Assembly (NCBI GenBank): GCA_017463985.1
Contig: JAFUEH010000020.1
Location: 1-64,000 of the forward strand
Direction of reading: 5' to 3'
Length of the DNA: 64,000 nt
DNA from: Eubacterium sp.
GTDB taxonomy: Bacteria > Bacillota > Clostridia > Oscillospirales > Acutalibacteraceae
Made by a program: the position numbers and the translations under genes. How positions within the stretch are numbered: the first letter of the stretch is position 1; every line of letters begins with the position of its first letter. This document shows positions 34,033 through 43,668 of the stretch, piece after piece. The notes under the pieces were generated by a model that made no database searches, was not told the origin of the DNA, and saw only the letters and a program-made list of their open reading frames with translations.

Positions 34033-37000
34033 ATGAAGGAACAATATATTTGGGAGGATCCTACTCAGCTGCAGGTCAATAAGGAGGACGGCCATGTACT
34101 GGCCTTGCCTTTTGACAGCGAGGAGGACGCTCTTTCTGAACAGGAGAGCCGTTATTACTATAGCCTGAACGGCAGCTGGCAATTCTTTTGGCAGCGTGGT
34201 ATTGATTCGCAAAAGGAAGGCTTTGAAGCGCCGGATTACGATGACGGCGATTGGGGTGAGATGAAGGTGCCGGCCTGCTGGCAGATGGAGGGCGTCAGTA
34301 CACCGTATTATTACGCCAGCACCTATCCGCGCGCGCTGTCACGTGCAAAGGGTAAAATTCCCTCCATCGACCGATCCATGCAGGAAATCGGCTATTACCG
34401 CCGCCGCTTTACGATGCCGGCGCACTTTGACGGTCGCGAGCTGTTTTTGCATATCGGCGCCTGCAAGGCGGCGCTGGAGCTGTGGGTGAACGGAACGTAT
34501 GCCGGTTACTCCTGCGGTTCCATGACGCCGCACGAATTCGATGTGACGAAGCTGGTGCATTCGGGTGAAAACTGCGTTGCGATCAAGGTGTACCGCTATG
34601 CTGCCTCCACTTATCTGGAGGATCAGGATATGTGGTGGTTCAGCGGTATCTACCGCGAAGTATATCTTTATGCCGAGCCGAAGGCCTGTCTGCGTGATTT
34701 CTTCTTTTCTACCGATCTAGATGAGGAGTACAAAAACGCAGACGTTACGCTGGAGGCGCTGCTGGTGAACTATTCCGATAAGGCGCAAAAGGTCAAGCTG
34801 TCTGCCCATCTCCAGTCCGATACCGACAAGGTCGTTCCGCTCGGTGAGGTCAAGGGTAAGGTTGCAAGCGGTGAGCGCCTATCGCTGACCCTAAAGGAAA
34901 CGGTGAAAAATCCGAAAAAATGGTCCGCCGAGGCACCAAACCTGTATACGCTGGTATTGACGCTGCTGCAAAACGGAAAGCCTGTTTGCGTTAAAACCTA
35001 CCGCGTCGGCTTTAAAAAGGTCGAGATTATCGGAGAAAAACTCCTCTTTAACGGTATGCCGCTGCTGCTGCGCGGAACGAACCGCCACGATTTTGATCCG
35101 GATCACGGCTGGGCGGTGCCGAAGGAGCGTTATATACAGGATTTTGACCTGATGAAGCAGGCGAATATTAACGCTATCCGTTGTTCGCATTATCCGGATG
35201 ATCCGTATTTTTACGAGCTTGCCAACCGCTACGGCTTTTATGTGATGGATGAGTGTGATCTTGAAACGCACGGCGTCAGGCGCAAGGGCGTTCCCGGCTC
35301 TGACCCGAAGTGGACGGGGCTGGCAGTTGATAAAATGGAGCGTATGGTGTTGCGCGACAGGAATCATCCGTGTATCTTTATGTGGTCGCTTGGCAATGAG
35401 GCCGGTGACGGCGATAATTTCGGCAAGATGAAGGAGGCGGCGCTGGCGCTGGATGCGACCCGTCCGTTCCATTACGAGGGCGATTTCAGTCTGGAAACCA
35501 GCGACGTTATTTCGCGTATGTATCCCGATGAGGCTACAATGCGTAAGCTCGGTGAACGGCAGCCGATCGAGCTGACGGTATTTGATAATATTGCTAATCA
35601 GCTGGCTGCCGATTCTAAGCCGATCCGCGAGGATCAATATACGAAGCCGGTCCTGCTTTGCGAATATGCGCATTCTATGGAAAATTCCCTGGGGAACTTC
35701 CAGGAATATATGGACGATTTTGAAAAGTATGATAATCTGTGCGGCGGCTTTATTTGGGACTGGGTCGATCAGGCGATCCGTCGTGTAGAGGCTGACGGCA
35801 CCGAAAACTGGCTTTACGGAACCGATTTTGAAAAAGAGGAGCCGCGCCATTGGTACAGCGGCTTTGACAAAACGGCGATGACAGGCTCCAACACCTATTT
35901 TTGCGCAAACGGTGTGATCGGCGCCGAACGAACGCCGCATCCGCAGTATGACGAGGTGAGGCATGTTTACCGTCCGATCGTGACCACTGCCTTTGACGTT
36001 ACCAAGGGACGTTTCAATGTGCGTTCACGCTTCCTGTTCACCGATGTCGCTTCCTTTAAATGCAAGTGGAAAATTGAATGTGAGGGCACGCTTTTGCAGT
36101 CCGGCGAGCAGGAAAAGTTTTCGCTCAATCCGCTGCAAGAGGAATTTATTGACATTCCATACAATTATACGGCGCTGCCGCAGGATAAGGAGTGCGTACT
36201 GACGATCTCTTTCCATACCAAGAAAAAAACACCGGGTCTGAAATCGAATGCCGAAATCGCTTGGGATCAGTTCCTGCTGACCGAGGCGCAAAAGCCCGTG
36301 TTAGCATCGACCGACGCGGCGCTGCAGGTGGAGCACAGCGGCAATACCGTTACCGTTGAAGGCGACGGCTTCACTGTTAAGATTGCCGGCGGCCGCGTGA
36401 CAGCCTACTGTGTCGGTGAAGATAATTTGCTCACCGCTCCGATCGAGCCGAACTATTTCAGGGCGCTGACCGATAACGATATTGATGTGCTGAACTTTGC
36501 GCCGCCGCTGATCCATCTGAACGGCTATTATAAATGGCGGAAGGCTACGTCCTCCGTGAAGGCGATTAAAACGAATGTGGAGGAAAATAACGGCGCTGTA
36601 AAGATCAAGACGGCGCTGTCTGCCGAGAATATGAAGGAGTCTTATGTCTCTTATACCATTTTTCCGGACGGTCGTTTAGCCGTTTATCACAGCGCAGTAC
36701 CGAAAGCTGATCCGCTTCGTTTCGGGATGCGTTTTGGCGTGAGCGGCGCACTTTCTTCCGTCAGCTGGTATGGCAGAGGTCCGTCACCCTGTTATCCTGA
36801 TCGAAAGACGGGCAGCAAGCTCGGCGTATATACAATGGGCCTTGATCAGTTTGAATATACGTATATGCGTCCGCAGGAGTCCTCTGCCAGGGCAGATGTG
36901 CGGTATTTTACCCTGACGGATAAAAAGCATTGCGGTATAAAGGTAACGGCTTATTACAACGAACCGATGCTGTTTTCTGCGCTGCCGTATACACCGGAGG

Positions 37001-37194
37001 CGCTGGAGGACTTTACGCACGTGGCGGAGGTAGCGCGTACGGACAGTATCACCGTGACGGTGGACAGCGCGCAGCAGGGCGTTGGCGGCGATATGCCCGG
37101 TCAGGCTTATGTGCGTGATAAGTATAAGGTCAAGGCCGGCGAGAAGCAGCACCTCTCCTTTCTGTTTGAACCTGTTATGAAGAAAAAGAAGTAA
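34033..37194 (+). CDS. lacZ: Beta-galactosidase, glycoside hydrolase family 2
   Basis: This 1053-residue enzyme has the full LacZ layout: a jelly-roll sugar-binding domain (about 40-215), a first immunoglobulin-like domain, a TIM barrel (about 330-620), a second immunoglobulin-like domain, and a C-terminal beta-sandwich. The acid/base Glu456 lies in WSLGNEAGDG and the nucleophile Glu544 in LLCEYAHSMENSLG, close to the E. coli positions 461 and 537. There is no signal peptide, so it cleaves lactose or related beta-galactosides in the cytoplasm. No transporter or regulator is nearby; comEC follows 14 bp later. Confidence 0.95.
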   Translation: MKEQYIWEDPTQLQVNKEDGHVLALPFDSEEDALSEQESRYYYSLNGSWQFFWQRGIDSQKEGFEAPDYDDGDWGEMKVPACWQMEGVSTPYYYASTYPRALSRAKGKIPSIDRSMQEIGYYRRRFTMPAHFDGRELFLHIGACKAALELWVNGTYAGYSCGSMTPHEFDVTKLVHSGENCVAIKVYRYAASTYLEDQDMWWFSGIYREVYLYAEPKACLRDFFFSTDLDEEYKNADVTLEALLVNYSDKAQKVKLSAHLQSDTDKVVPLGEVKGKVASGERLSLTLKETVKNPKKWSAEAPNLYTLVLTLLQNGKPVCVKTYRVGFKKVEIIGEKLLFNGMPLLLRGTNRHDFDPDHGWAVPKERYIQDFDLMKQANINAIRCSHYPDDPYFYELANRYGFYVMDECDLETHGVRRKGVPGSDPKWTGLAVDKMERMVLRDRNHPCIFMWSLGNEAGDGDNFGKMKEAALALDATRPFHYEGDFSLETSDVISRMYPDEATMRKLGERQPIELTVFDNIANQLAADSKPIREDQYTKPVLLCEYAHSMENSLGNFQEYMDDFEKYDNLCGGFIWDWVDQAIRRVEADGTENWLYGTDFEKEEPRHWYSGFDKTAMTGSNTYFCANGVIGAERTPHPQYDEVRHVYRPIVTTAFDVTKGRFNVRSRFLFTDVASFKCKWKIECEGTLLQSGEQEKFSLNPLQEEFIDIPYNYTALPQDKECVLTISFHTKKKTPGLKSNAEIAWDQFLLTEAQKPVLASTDAALQVEHSGNTVTVEGDGFTVKIAGGRVTAYCVGEDNLLTAPIEPNYFRALTDNDIDVLNFAPPLIHLNGYYKWRKATSSVKAIKTNVEENNGAVKIKTALSAENMKESYVSYTIFPDGRLAVYHSAVPKADPLRFGMRFGVSGALSSVSWYGRGPSPCYPDRKTGSKLGVYTMGLDQFEYTYMRPQESSARADVRYFTLTDKKHCGIKVTAYYNEPMLFSALPYTPEALEDFTHVAEVARTDSITVTVDSAQQGVGGDMPGQAYVRDKYKVKAGEKQHLSFLFEPVMKKKK

Positions 37195-37208
37195 CCTGTT
37201 GGCTTTTT

Positions 37209-39296
37209 ATGAAACGTATTTTCGCTCATATCGGATTCTCCGTCGCGGTGACCCTATTGGCGGTGAATCTGATCAACATCCGCTTTTTGCCGTTGGTGCT
37301 GGCAGGACTGGCCGCGCTGTTGACGGTAAGCTTGTTGCTGCCGGAGCTGCGACGGGCGCTGACGGCACCGCTCTGTTTGTCTGCGGCCGTGTTTGCCTGT
37401 CTGATCTATCTGACTGCTTATCAGGCGGCGGCCGCGCCGGCGTTGGCGCTGGACGGCAGAACGGCGGATACAACTTTACATATTGTCTCTTTACCGGAGG
37501 AACGCAACGGGAAATATTACTATACTGTTGCAATGGATACCGTTGAGGTTGACGGCGCGCCGCAGGGAATAAAAGCCCTGCTGATCGCGGAAGACCCTGT
37601 GCCGGCCGACGCCTATCAGTATGTCGAAGCCAATGTCAGCTTCCGTAAAACCGGTGAGACCGCCTTTGCCTCTTACGGCTATTGGGGAAAGGGTATATTC
37701 CTGCGGGCAGAGGTGAATACCTGTCACGTAACGCACCAGTATCAACCGACGCCGATGCGGCGCGTGCTGCATCTCCGGCGAGATATGATCGAGCTGTTTA
37801 AGGTGGCGATTCCCGGCGATGCCGGTGCGCTGGCAGCAGCGCTGATCACCGGCGACAGGTCCGCTCTTTCCGATGAGGCTTATGCGGCGTTTAGTTCAAC
37901 CGGTATGTCTCATCTGATGGCAGTGTCCGGCCTGCATCTGACGGTCGTTGTCGGCATTGTTTATTTTTTGCTGCGGCGTATCGGTATTAACCGGCGTTCT
38001 GTTGCCGTGACGGCACTGCTGGCAATGCTGTTTTATATGGCGCTGACCGGCTTTAGTAAATCCGTGATCCGCGCCGGCGTCATGACAGCGGTGCTGCTGC
38101 TTGGTCAGCTGGGCGAGCGGAAGGGCGAGGCCCTGAACTCGTTAGGACTGGCGGCATTTGTGATCTGTCTGAATCCTTTTGCTGTCTCTGACCTGTCGGC
38201 GGTGCTTAGTACACTTTGTGTGCTGGCGCTGACAACGCTGTATCCGATGATCATGAAGTTGGCTGAAAGATACCTGCCGTTGCAGCAGCGGCACGTCAGC
38301 CTGTGGAAAATCCTGTTGATAAAGCTGCTGAAAGCAATTGTGACCAGCGTGGCGGCTTCTTTCTCCGTGCTGCTCTATACGCTGCCGGCGATGGTTCTTT
38401 TCTTCGGCTGGACAACGCTGACGGCGATAGTCGGCAATTTACTGTTGATGCCGCTCGGTAGCGCGGACGTTGGTGTATCTATGCTGACGTATTTGGCGAA
38501 TAAGCTCCACGTTGCCGCTCCGGTATTTAATACGGTTTGCCGCCTGCTTAACGAGCTGATCTTGCATATTGTATTCTTCCTGTCGGAGCACGGGATTGCC
38601 TTCACGCTTGGCAAATATTGCTGTCTTTCGCTTGGAGCCGTACTGTTATTGTTTAGCTTGTGCTTTATGCTGCATCGCCATGATTTTATGCGCAAAGCAG
38701 CGGCTTTTAGCGCCGTACTGCTGGTGCTAACGCTGGCGGCGGAGGGACTGCTGTATCAGTCGGAGGATCATGTTCTGCTCCGTCAAAGCGGCGCCGGTGC
38801 GCTCGTCAGTCAGGGTGAAGCTGTCGTATGGAATGTGAACAGTCGGTCGGATTATTATGCCGTTTGTGACTTTTTAAAAGCGAATGGCAATAAGCTGGAG
38901 CTGTTGCTGTGCAACGGGGAACAGAACGAATGGAATGAACGCCTGACGGCGGTCTATCATTGTCAAACGGTGGTTGCAGCGGATGCCTCCGGCGGCGACG
39001 TATCGTCAATGAAGGGAGAGCTGTTGGTGCTTTCCGATCGCTATGACGCTGCTGTCGGCGATCACGTCAAGGTGGATTGCTGCTATGGAGAGCGGTATTA
39101 TTATATTAATTTTCAACTGGCGGACAGTACGCTGACCGTCGGGAAAAACATAACGGCCGACGCCGATATTACGGCTGTCGGCAAAAAGGTGTTTGACCGA
39201 AACGGCACTGTCGATCTGCGTGACGGTGACGTGATCTATGATATCCGTAACGGAAACTATTACACTGCCAGGAGGGTAGAAGCATGGCAATCATAA
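37209..39296 (+). CDS. comEC: ComEC/Rec2 DNA-uptake channel
   Basis: This 695-residue multi-pass protein has an N-terminal pair of membrane segments, an OB-like outer domain (about 75-185), and the Competence domain (about 210-500) with GDRSALSDEAYAAFSSTGMSHLMAVSGLH compacted in family style. The C-terminus (about 515-690) matches the place of the metallo-beta-lactamase-like domain of other ComEC proteins, but I do not find its HxHxDH metal motif; the equivalent part reads LLLCNGEQNEWNERLT. It moves single-stranded DNA into the cell and should work with the ComEA and ComF encoded near 20.5-21.6 kb. It overlaps holA by 13 bases, a common pairing. Confidence 0.9.
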   Translation: MKRIFAHIGFSVAVTLLAVNLINIRFLPLVLAGLAALLTVSLLLPELRRALTAPLCLSAAVFACLIYLTAYQAAAAPALALDGRTADTTLHIVSLPEERNGKYYYTVAMDTVEVDGAPQGIKALLIAEDPVPADAYQYVEANVSFRKTGETAFASYGYWGKGIFLRAEVNTCHVTHQYQPTPMRRVLHLRRDMIELFKVAIPGDAGALAAALITGDRSALSDEAYAAFSSTGMSHLMAVSGLHLTVVVGIVYFLLRRIGINRRSVAVTALLAMLFYMALTGFSKSVIRAGVMTAVLLLGQLGERKGEALNSLGLAAFVICLNPFAVSDLSAVLSTLCVLALTTLYPMIMKLAERYLPLQQRHVSLWKILLIKLLKAIVTSVAASFSVLLYTLPAMVLFFGWTTLTAIVGNLLLMPLGSADVGVSMLTYLANKLHVAAPVFNTVCRLLNELILHIVFFLSEHGIAFTLGKYCCLSLGAVLLLFSLCFMLHRHDFMRKAAAFSAVLLVLTLAAEGLLYQSEDHVLLRQSGAGALVSQGEAVVWNVNSRSDYYAVCDFLKANGNKLELLLCNGEQNEWNERLTAVYHCQTVVAADASGGDVSSMKGELLVLSDRYDAAVGDHVKVDCCYGERYYYINFQLADSTLTVGKNITADADITAVGKKVFDRNGTVDLRDGDVIYDIRNGNYYTARRVEAWQS

Positions 39297-40336
39297 ACGA
39301 GGAACAGCTGCGCGCGCAGATCAATGAACGTCAGGTGAGCGGTGCGTATCTCTTTTACGGTGAGGAGACATATCTGAAGCAGCAGTATGTCGCCCTGCTG
39401 AAGCGTAAGCTGGTCGATCCGAGCTTTGAGGATTTTAATTTTCACAGCTTTGATGGTAAGGATGCCACAATAGACGAGATCCTGATGAGCGCCGATATGC
39501 TGCCGATGATGAGCGAGTATGCTGTCACGCTGGTGCATGATTATCCGTTGCTGCGCGCGCCGTCCGATTTGGAAAAGCTGCAGGCTTATATGACGGAAAT
39601 GCCTTCCGGCACAGTGCTCGTGTTTTGGTATGATACGGTGGACATTGCGGATAGCGGTAAAAAGTCAACGCCGTGGGATAAGGTGATTAAGCTGTTTGCT
39701 AAGCAAGGTAACGCGGTGCTTTTTGAACCGAAAACACCGGCGCAGCTTGTACAGCGCTTGACGGCTTATGCCGCGCGTAAAAAAGTAAAGCTGAACGCTA
39801 ACCGAGCCCATTTGTTGGTGGAAACTGTCGGTACGGATATGCAGACGCTGATGACAGAGCTGGAAAAGATCATTGCCTTTGTCGGTGAGAGCGGCGAAAT
39901 CACGAAGAAGGAGATCGAGCTGCTGGCAACCCCGTCCCTTGAAGCCAATATTTTTAAGCTGTCCGATCATATACTGCGCGGCGACAGTACGGCCGCCTTT
40001 ATGCTGCTGGACGCGCTGCTGACGCAAAATACGGCGGCAACCGATATTATTGCCCGCCTGACGGATTGCTATATCGATATGTACCGCGCCAAGTGCGCGC
40101 GTACGGAGGGCATCAGTGAGGCGCAGGTGGCGGAGGATTTCGGCTACAGCAAACGGGTGGCTTGGAAGATCGGCAAGGCAGCGGCTAATGCCTCCTCTTA
40201 TTCTGTACAAACGCTCCGCAAGGCGCTGGATGTGCTGGCGAGAACGGATGAGCTGACAAAATCCAGTCCGGTGAAGGAGCGTGTACTGCTGGAGGAAATG
40301 CTGTCAAAATTACTGATTTTAAGGAACAGGGCATGA
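39284..40336 (+). CDS. holA: DNA polymerase III subunit delta
   Basis: The 350-residue clamp-loader subunit begins with YLFYGEETYLKQQYVALLKRKL, has VTLVHDYPLL and FEPKTPAQLVQRL in the AAA-like domains, and the C-terminal collar domain (about 210-350) with DHILRGDSTAAFMLLDALL. It opens the beta clamp during replication. AGGAGG at 39271 sets the start inside comEC. It overlaps the next gene by four bases. Confidence 0.92.
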   Translation: MAIINEEQLRAQINERQVSGAYLFYGEETYLKQQYVALLKRKLVDPSFEDFNFHSFDGKDATIDEILMSADMLPMMSEYAVTLVHDYPLLRAPSDLEKLQAYMTEMPSGTVLVFWYDTVDIADSGKKSTPWDKVIKLFAKQGNAVLFEPKTPAQLVQRLTAYAARKKVKLNANRAHLLVETVGTDMQTLMTELEKIIAFVGESGEITKKEIELLATPSLEANIFKLSDHILRGDSTAAFMLLDALLTQNTAATDIIARLTDCYIDMYRAKCARTEGISEAQVAEDFGYSKRVAWKIGKAAANASSYSVQTLRKALDVLARTDELTKSSPVKERVLLEEMLSKLLILRNRA

Positions 40337-40929
40337 GTGAAAAACTAAAGCTGACCCAGGCCGTTGTGGTTGAGGGAAAATATGATAAGCTGAAGCTGTC
40401 GCAGCTGCTGGACGCGTTTATTATCGAAACGAACGGCTTTGGCGTATTTAAGGATAAAGAACGCCTGGCGTTTATTAAAAAGCTGGCGCGAGAGCGCGGC
40501 GTGATCGTGCTGACGGATTCTGATCACGCTGGCTTTATGATCAGGCGCTATATCGCCTCTGGTATTCCGAAGGAGCAGCTGACGCAGGTGTACATCCCTG
40601 ATGTGTACGGCAAGGAAAAACGCAAGCAGCAGCCCTCTAAGGAGGGAAAGCTCGGCGTAGAGGGAATGACGCGTGAGGTACTGCTGAAGGCCTTTCAGCG
40701 CGCCGGCGTTGCGTTTGAAGCGGTGCAGCAGGAAAATCCTGTTACACAGTATGATCTGTATGCAGCCGGCCTTTCGGGTACGTCGAATGCCCGACAAAAT
40801 AAAAAGAAACTGCTGAAGGCGCTGGACCTTCCGGAGTTTCTTTCTACGCACGCGCTGCTGTCGTGCCTGAATAATATGATGACCAGAGAAGAATTTTTAC
40901 GTTTACTCGAGGATAACAAGCGGGCTTGA
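40333..40929 (+). CDS. rnmV: Toprim-DUF4093 protein, ribonuclease M5-like
   Basis: A 198-residue protein with an N-terminal Toprim domain (1-115): catalytic Glu in VVVEGKYDKLKL, and DSDHAGFMIR as the DxD motif. The C-terminal DUF4093 region (about 120-190) is seen in Clostridia M5-type proteins. Ribonuclease M5 trims 5S rRNA precursors. The family call is firm; the M5 reaction itself is inferred. The gene is coupled to holA, and its end overlaps convergent tmcAL by 27 bp. Confidence 0.8.
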   Translation: MSEKLKLTQAVVVEGKYDKLKLSQLLDAFIIETNGFGVFKDKERLAFIKKLARERGVIVLTDSDHAGFMIRRYIASGIPKEQLTQVYIPDVYGKEKRKQQPSKEGKLGVEGMTREVLLKAFQRAGVAFEAVQQENPVTQYDLYAAGLSGTSNARQNKKKLLKALDLPEFLSTHALLSCLNNMMTREEFLRLLEDNKRA

Positions 40930-41967
40930 TTTCTCCAGACCGCACGGCCGTGGGGGACAGAAGCCCAGCGAATAAATATCGGTAAAGCGGCTTTCCTGCT
41001 CAAACTGCGCCAGCGCTTTGCCGCCGAGCGCCTTTGCATCGCTGTATTTTGCCACTGTCGGCAAAACAGCGGTGTTTTTTAATGCCGGTAACAATTCTTT
41101 CCCTTTGACGGAAAAACCTAAAATACGGAGGTATTGCGGCTGTTTTTCGCTTGCTGCGGTAATACCGAGGAAGGCGCGTAAGATGATTCGCCGGATACGG
41201 GAGTGTGTATAGCGCTTGGTCTTGATAAGCGCATATAGCTCCTCTAAGCTGCGGGCGGTTTTTACTGCTTGCACGATTCTGTTTTCCAGTCCCTCGCTGA
41301 CATCCTCAATGAGCGCAAAATCTGCCTCGTTCATCTTGCGCAGCTGATACAATACAGCGCTTTCGCAGTGGCGCAAGGAGGCAATAGTGCGGTCGTCCAT
41401 ACCGGCGCGGATTGCGCTGGCGCTATAGGCAGGGTCGTCGCTGTCGTGGCCCTTGCCGATCCGTTTCACCGCGATCGGCTGCAGCTTGGTGCAACGCAGA
41501 TATTCTATTGCCAGCAGGTTGTTGGGCGTGTCCAGCAGCGGAGAGGGGATGACTGCTTTTCTGGCTGCCGGATAAGACAGTCCCTGCGCCATGGCTGCTT
41601 TCACAGCGCCGTCCTGCTCGTTTAGGGTCGATGCCAACGCCTGCAGCGCTGTTACATCGTCACATTCCGCTCCGAAGGCCAGCGCGTCGCATAAGCCGGT
41701 TGCCTCCAGTAACTGAACGCCGGCCTCTGCAAAGCCGCCGGCGGAACGCGTTGCACAGACGGTTGGTATCTCTATTACTAAATCGGCGCCGCCCTCGAGC
41801 GCTGCCTTTGTGCGCGTGAACTTATCGGTCACGGCCATTTCGCCGCGCTGCACAAAGTTGCCGCTCATGGCGCAGATCACCGCGTCGCCGTCTTTTTTGA
41901 CGGTTCGGATGAGGTGCTGATGTCCTTGATGAAAGGGATTGAATTCACAGACAATGCCGATGACCAT
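40903..41967 (-). CDS. tmcAL: tRNA(Met) cytidine acetate ligase
   Basis: This 354-residue protein of the TmcAL (YlbM) family forms N4-acetylcytidine at the wobble base of elongator tRNA-Met, using acetate and ATP. The nucleotidyl-transferase motif CEFNPFHQGHQHLI has HQGH at residues 13-16, and FVQRGEMAV and GKGHDSDDP follow in family style. The start at 41967 has GAGGAA upstream; the longer frame from 42012 adds an AT-rich non-family stretch. Its neighbour on the other side of the promoter region is acetate kinase, which fits acetate use. Confidence 0.92.
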   Translation of the reverse strand: MVIGIVCEFNPFHQGHQHLIRTVKKDGDAVICAMSGNFVQRGEMAVTDKFTRTKAALEGGADLVIEIPTVCATRSAGGFAEAGVQLLEATGLCDALAFGAECDDVTALQALASTLNEQDGAVKAAMAQGLSYPAARKAVIPSPLLDTPNNLLAIEYLRCTKLQPIAVKRIGKGHDSDDPAYSASAIRAGMDDRTIASLRHCESAVLYQLRKMNEADFALIEDVSEGLENRIVQAVKTARSLEELYALIKTKRYTHSRIRRIILRAFLGITAASEKQPQYLRILGFSVKGKELLPALKNTAVLPTVAKYSDAKALGGKALAQFEQESRFTDIYSLGFCPPRPCGLEKSSPLVILE

Positions 41968-42005
41968 AAAAATTCCTCTAAAATAGTAATTTTTAATAAT
42001 TATAC

Positions 42006-42035
42006 TTGACAACTTTATAATAATTATACTATATT
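42006..42035 (+). promoter_or_regulatory. Promoter of ackA
   Basis: A perfect TTGACA (42006-42011), 18 bp, TATATT (42030-42035). The whole divergent region to tmcAL is very AT-rich. Confidence 0.7.
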
Positions 42036-42078
42036 ATATATTGTATTATTTTATATTTCAAGTCACGGAGGTAAAAAA

Positions 42079-43302
42079 TTGAAGGTTCTTGTTATTAACT
42101 GCGGTTCTTCATCGCTGAAATATCAGCTGCTGGACATGGAAACAGAGGATGTGCTCATCGCGGGTACGATCGAGCGTATCGGCCTGAAGATCGAAGGCGG
42201 CGAGGAAAATGTTATTATTAAAGCAAACGGCGGTAAGACGGTTTACGATAAAGAGCTGCTGACCCATACGGCGGCATTCAACGAGGTAAAGTATATTATC
42301 ACCGAGAGCGAGCATAAAGTCGTTGACTCCTTTGATGAGATCGATGCGATCGGTCACCGGATCGTACAGGGTGGTCCGAATTATAAGCACAGCGTTTTGG
42401 TGGACGAAAAGGTCGCTAAGGATATCGAGGATCTTTCTCCGCTGGCGCCGCTGCATAATCCGGCGCATATTCAGGGCTACAGAGCTTGCCTTGACGTTGC
42501 CGGCCCCGATATGCCGCAGGTATTTGTTTTTGATACCGCTTTCCATTCAACCATGCCGGCAAAGGCTTATATGTTTGCCGTGCCTTATGAATATTATGAA
42601 AAGTACAAGGTTCGCCGCTACGGTGCGCACGGTACCTCTCATAAATACGTTTCACTGCGCGTAGCAGAAAAGATGGGTAAAAAGCCGGAAGAAATCAAGG
42701 TGATCACCTGCCATCTCGGTAACGGTTCCTCTATCTCCGCCGTAGAATATGGCAAGTGTGTGGATACCTCGATGGGCCTGACGCCGCTTGACGGCTTCAT
42801 GATGGGTACGCGCTCCGGTGGTATTGATCCGTCTGTCGTCACCTTTATTATGGACAAGGAAGGCCTCAGCCCGAAGGAAATGGACACCGTGCTGAATAAA
42901 AAGTCCGGCGTGGCAGCGATTTCCGGCGTTTCCTCTGATGACAGAGATATCTGCGCAGCACAGAATGCCGGTAACGAAAGAGCTACCCTTGCGCACGAGA
43001 TGCAGGCTTACCAGATCGCCAAGTTCATCGGCGGTTATGTGGCGGCTATGAACGGCGTTGACGCGATTGTCTTTACCGGCGGTATCGGTGAAAACGGCTT
43101 TTGGCTGCGCTCCCGCATCTGCTCCTATCTGGATTATCTGGGTGTTAAGATTGATGAGGAGCTGAACGAAAAGACCGTTAAGGGCGCTGAGGCAGAGCTG
43201 ACCTCACCGGAGGATAAAATCAGGGTATTTATTCTCGCCACGAACGAAGAGCTGATGATCGCAAGAGACACGCAGGAAATCGTTTTGAATCTCAATAAGT
43301 AA
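42079..43302 (+). CDS. ackA: Acetate kinase
   Basis: The 407-residue enzyme makes ATP and acetate from acetyl phosphate. N-terminal VINCGSSSLKYQL, VFDTAFHSTMP (catalytic Asp), GAHGTSHKYVS, HLGNGSSI and VFTGGIGEN are all present at family positions, and the length is usual. Translation begins at TTG behind CGGAGGT. No phosphotransacetylase gene is adjacent. It is a normal full-length copy. Confidence 0.96.
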   Translation: MKVLVINCGSSSLKYQLLDMETEDVLIAGTIERIGLKIEGGEENVIIKANGGKTVYDKELLTHTAAFNEVKYIITESEHKVVDSFDEIDAIGHRIVQGGPNYKHSVLVDEKVAKDIEDLSPLAPLHNPAHIQGYRACLDVAGPDMPQVFVFDTAFHSTMPAKAYMFAVPYEYYEKYKVRRYGAHGTSHKYVSLRVAEKMGKKPEEIKVITCHLGNGSSISAVEYGKCVDTSMGLTPLDGFMMGTRSGGIDPSVVTFIMDKEGLSPKEMDTVLNKKSGVAAISGVSSDDRDICAAQNAGNERATLAHEMQAYQIAKFIGGYVAAMNGVDAIVFTGGIGENGFWLRSRICSYLDYLGVKIDEELNEKTVKGAEAELTSPEDKIRVFILATNEELMIARDTQEIVLNLNK

Positions 43303-43350
43303 TAATTTATTTATATAACTCTAAAATAAACAGCAAAGGGGGAGAATGCA

Positions 43351-43566
43351 GTGCCTGAAATTAAGTATGAAATTACGGAGCATCTTGGTGTTATTTCCGA
43401 AACGTCAAAGGGATGGACCAGAGAGGTTAACATGATTTCATGGAACGGTCGTGAGCCGAAGGTCGACGTCAGAGACTGGTCACCGGAGCACGATAAGATG
43501 AGCAAGGGCTTAACCTTTACCAAGGAAGAGCTCAAGGAGCTTGCTAAAATTGTTGAAAAGCTCTGA
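43351..43566 (+). CDS. YdbC-like PC4-fold protein
   Basis: This is a 71-residue single-domain protein of the YdbC/PC4 (p15) type: an N-terminal strand pair, GWTREVNMISWNGREPKVDVRDW, and a C-terminal helix KEELKELAKIVEKL. Members bind single-stranded DNA and may act on transcription. GTG start behind AAAGGGGGAG. It is followed by a hairpin, so it is a single-gene unit. Confidence 0.85.
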   Translation: MPEIKYEITEHLGVISETSKGWTREVNMISWNGREPKVDVRDWSPEHDKMSKGLTFTKEELKELAKIVEKL

Positions 43567-43576
43567 TAAAACGGGT

Positions 43577-43606
43577 AAGGGCAACGCAAGTTGCCCTTGA
43601 AATTTT
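43577..43606 (+). terminator. Terminator after the PC4-like gene
   Basis: A perfect 9-bp stem AAGGGCAAC / GTTGCCCTT with a GCAA loop. The T-run is short and begins seven bases after the stem. Confidence 0.6.
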
Positions 43607-43632
43607 GTTAGCACTTCTAAGGAAATTATAAT
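43605..43632 (+). promoter_or_regulatory. Promoter of alaS
   Basis: TTGTTA (43605-43610), 16 bp, perfect TATAAT (43627-43632). The start codon is 37 bp downstream, too close for a T-box leader. Confidence 0.55.
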
Positions 43633-43668
43633 TTGAAACATGGCTTTCAAATTTTGAGGTATAGATTT

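Noticed and set aside
34891-35964. Long minus-strand frame opposite lacZ
   Set aside because: It is the shadow of the GH2 barrel; both catalytic glutamates are read on the plus strand.
43567-43668. T-box leader before alaS
   Set aside because: The gap is only about 100 bp, contains a terminator and a promoter, and has no T-box motif.
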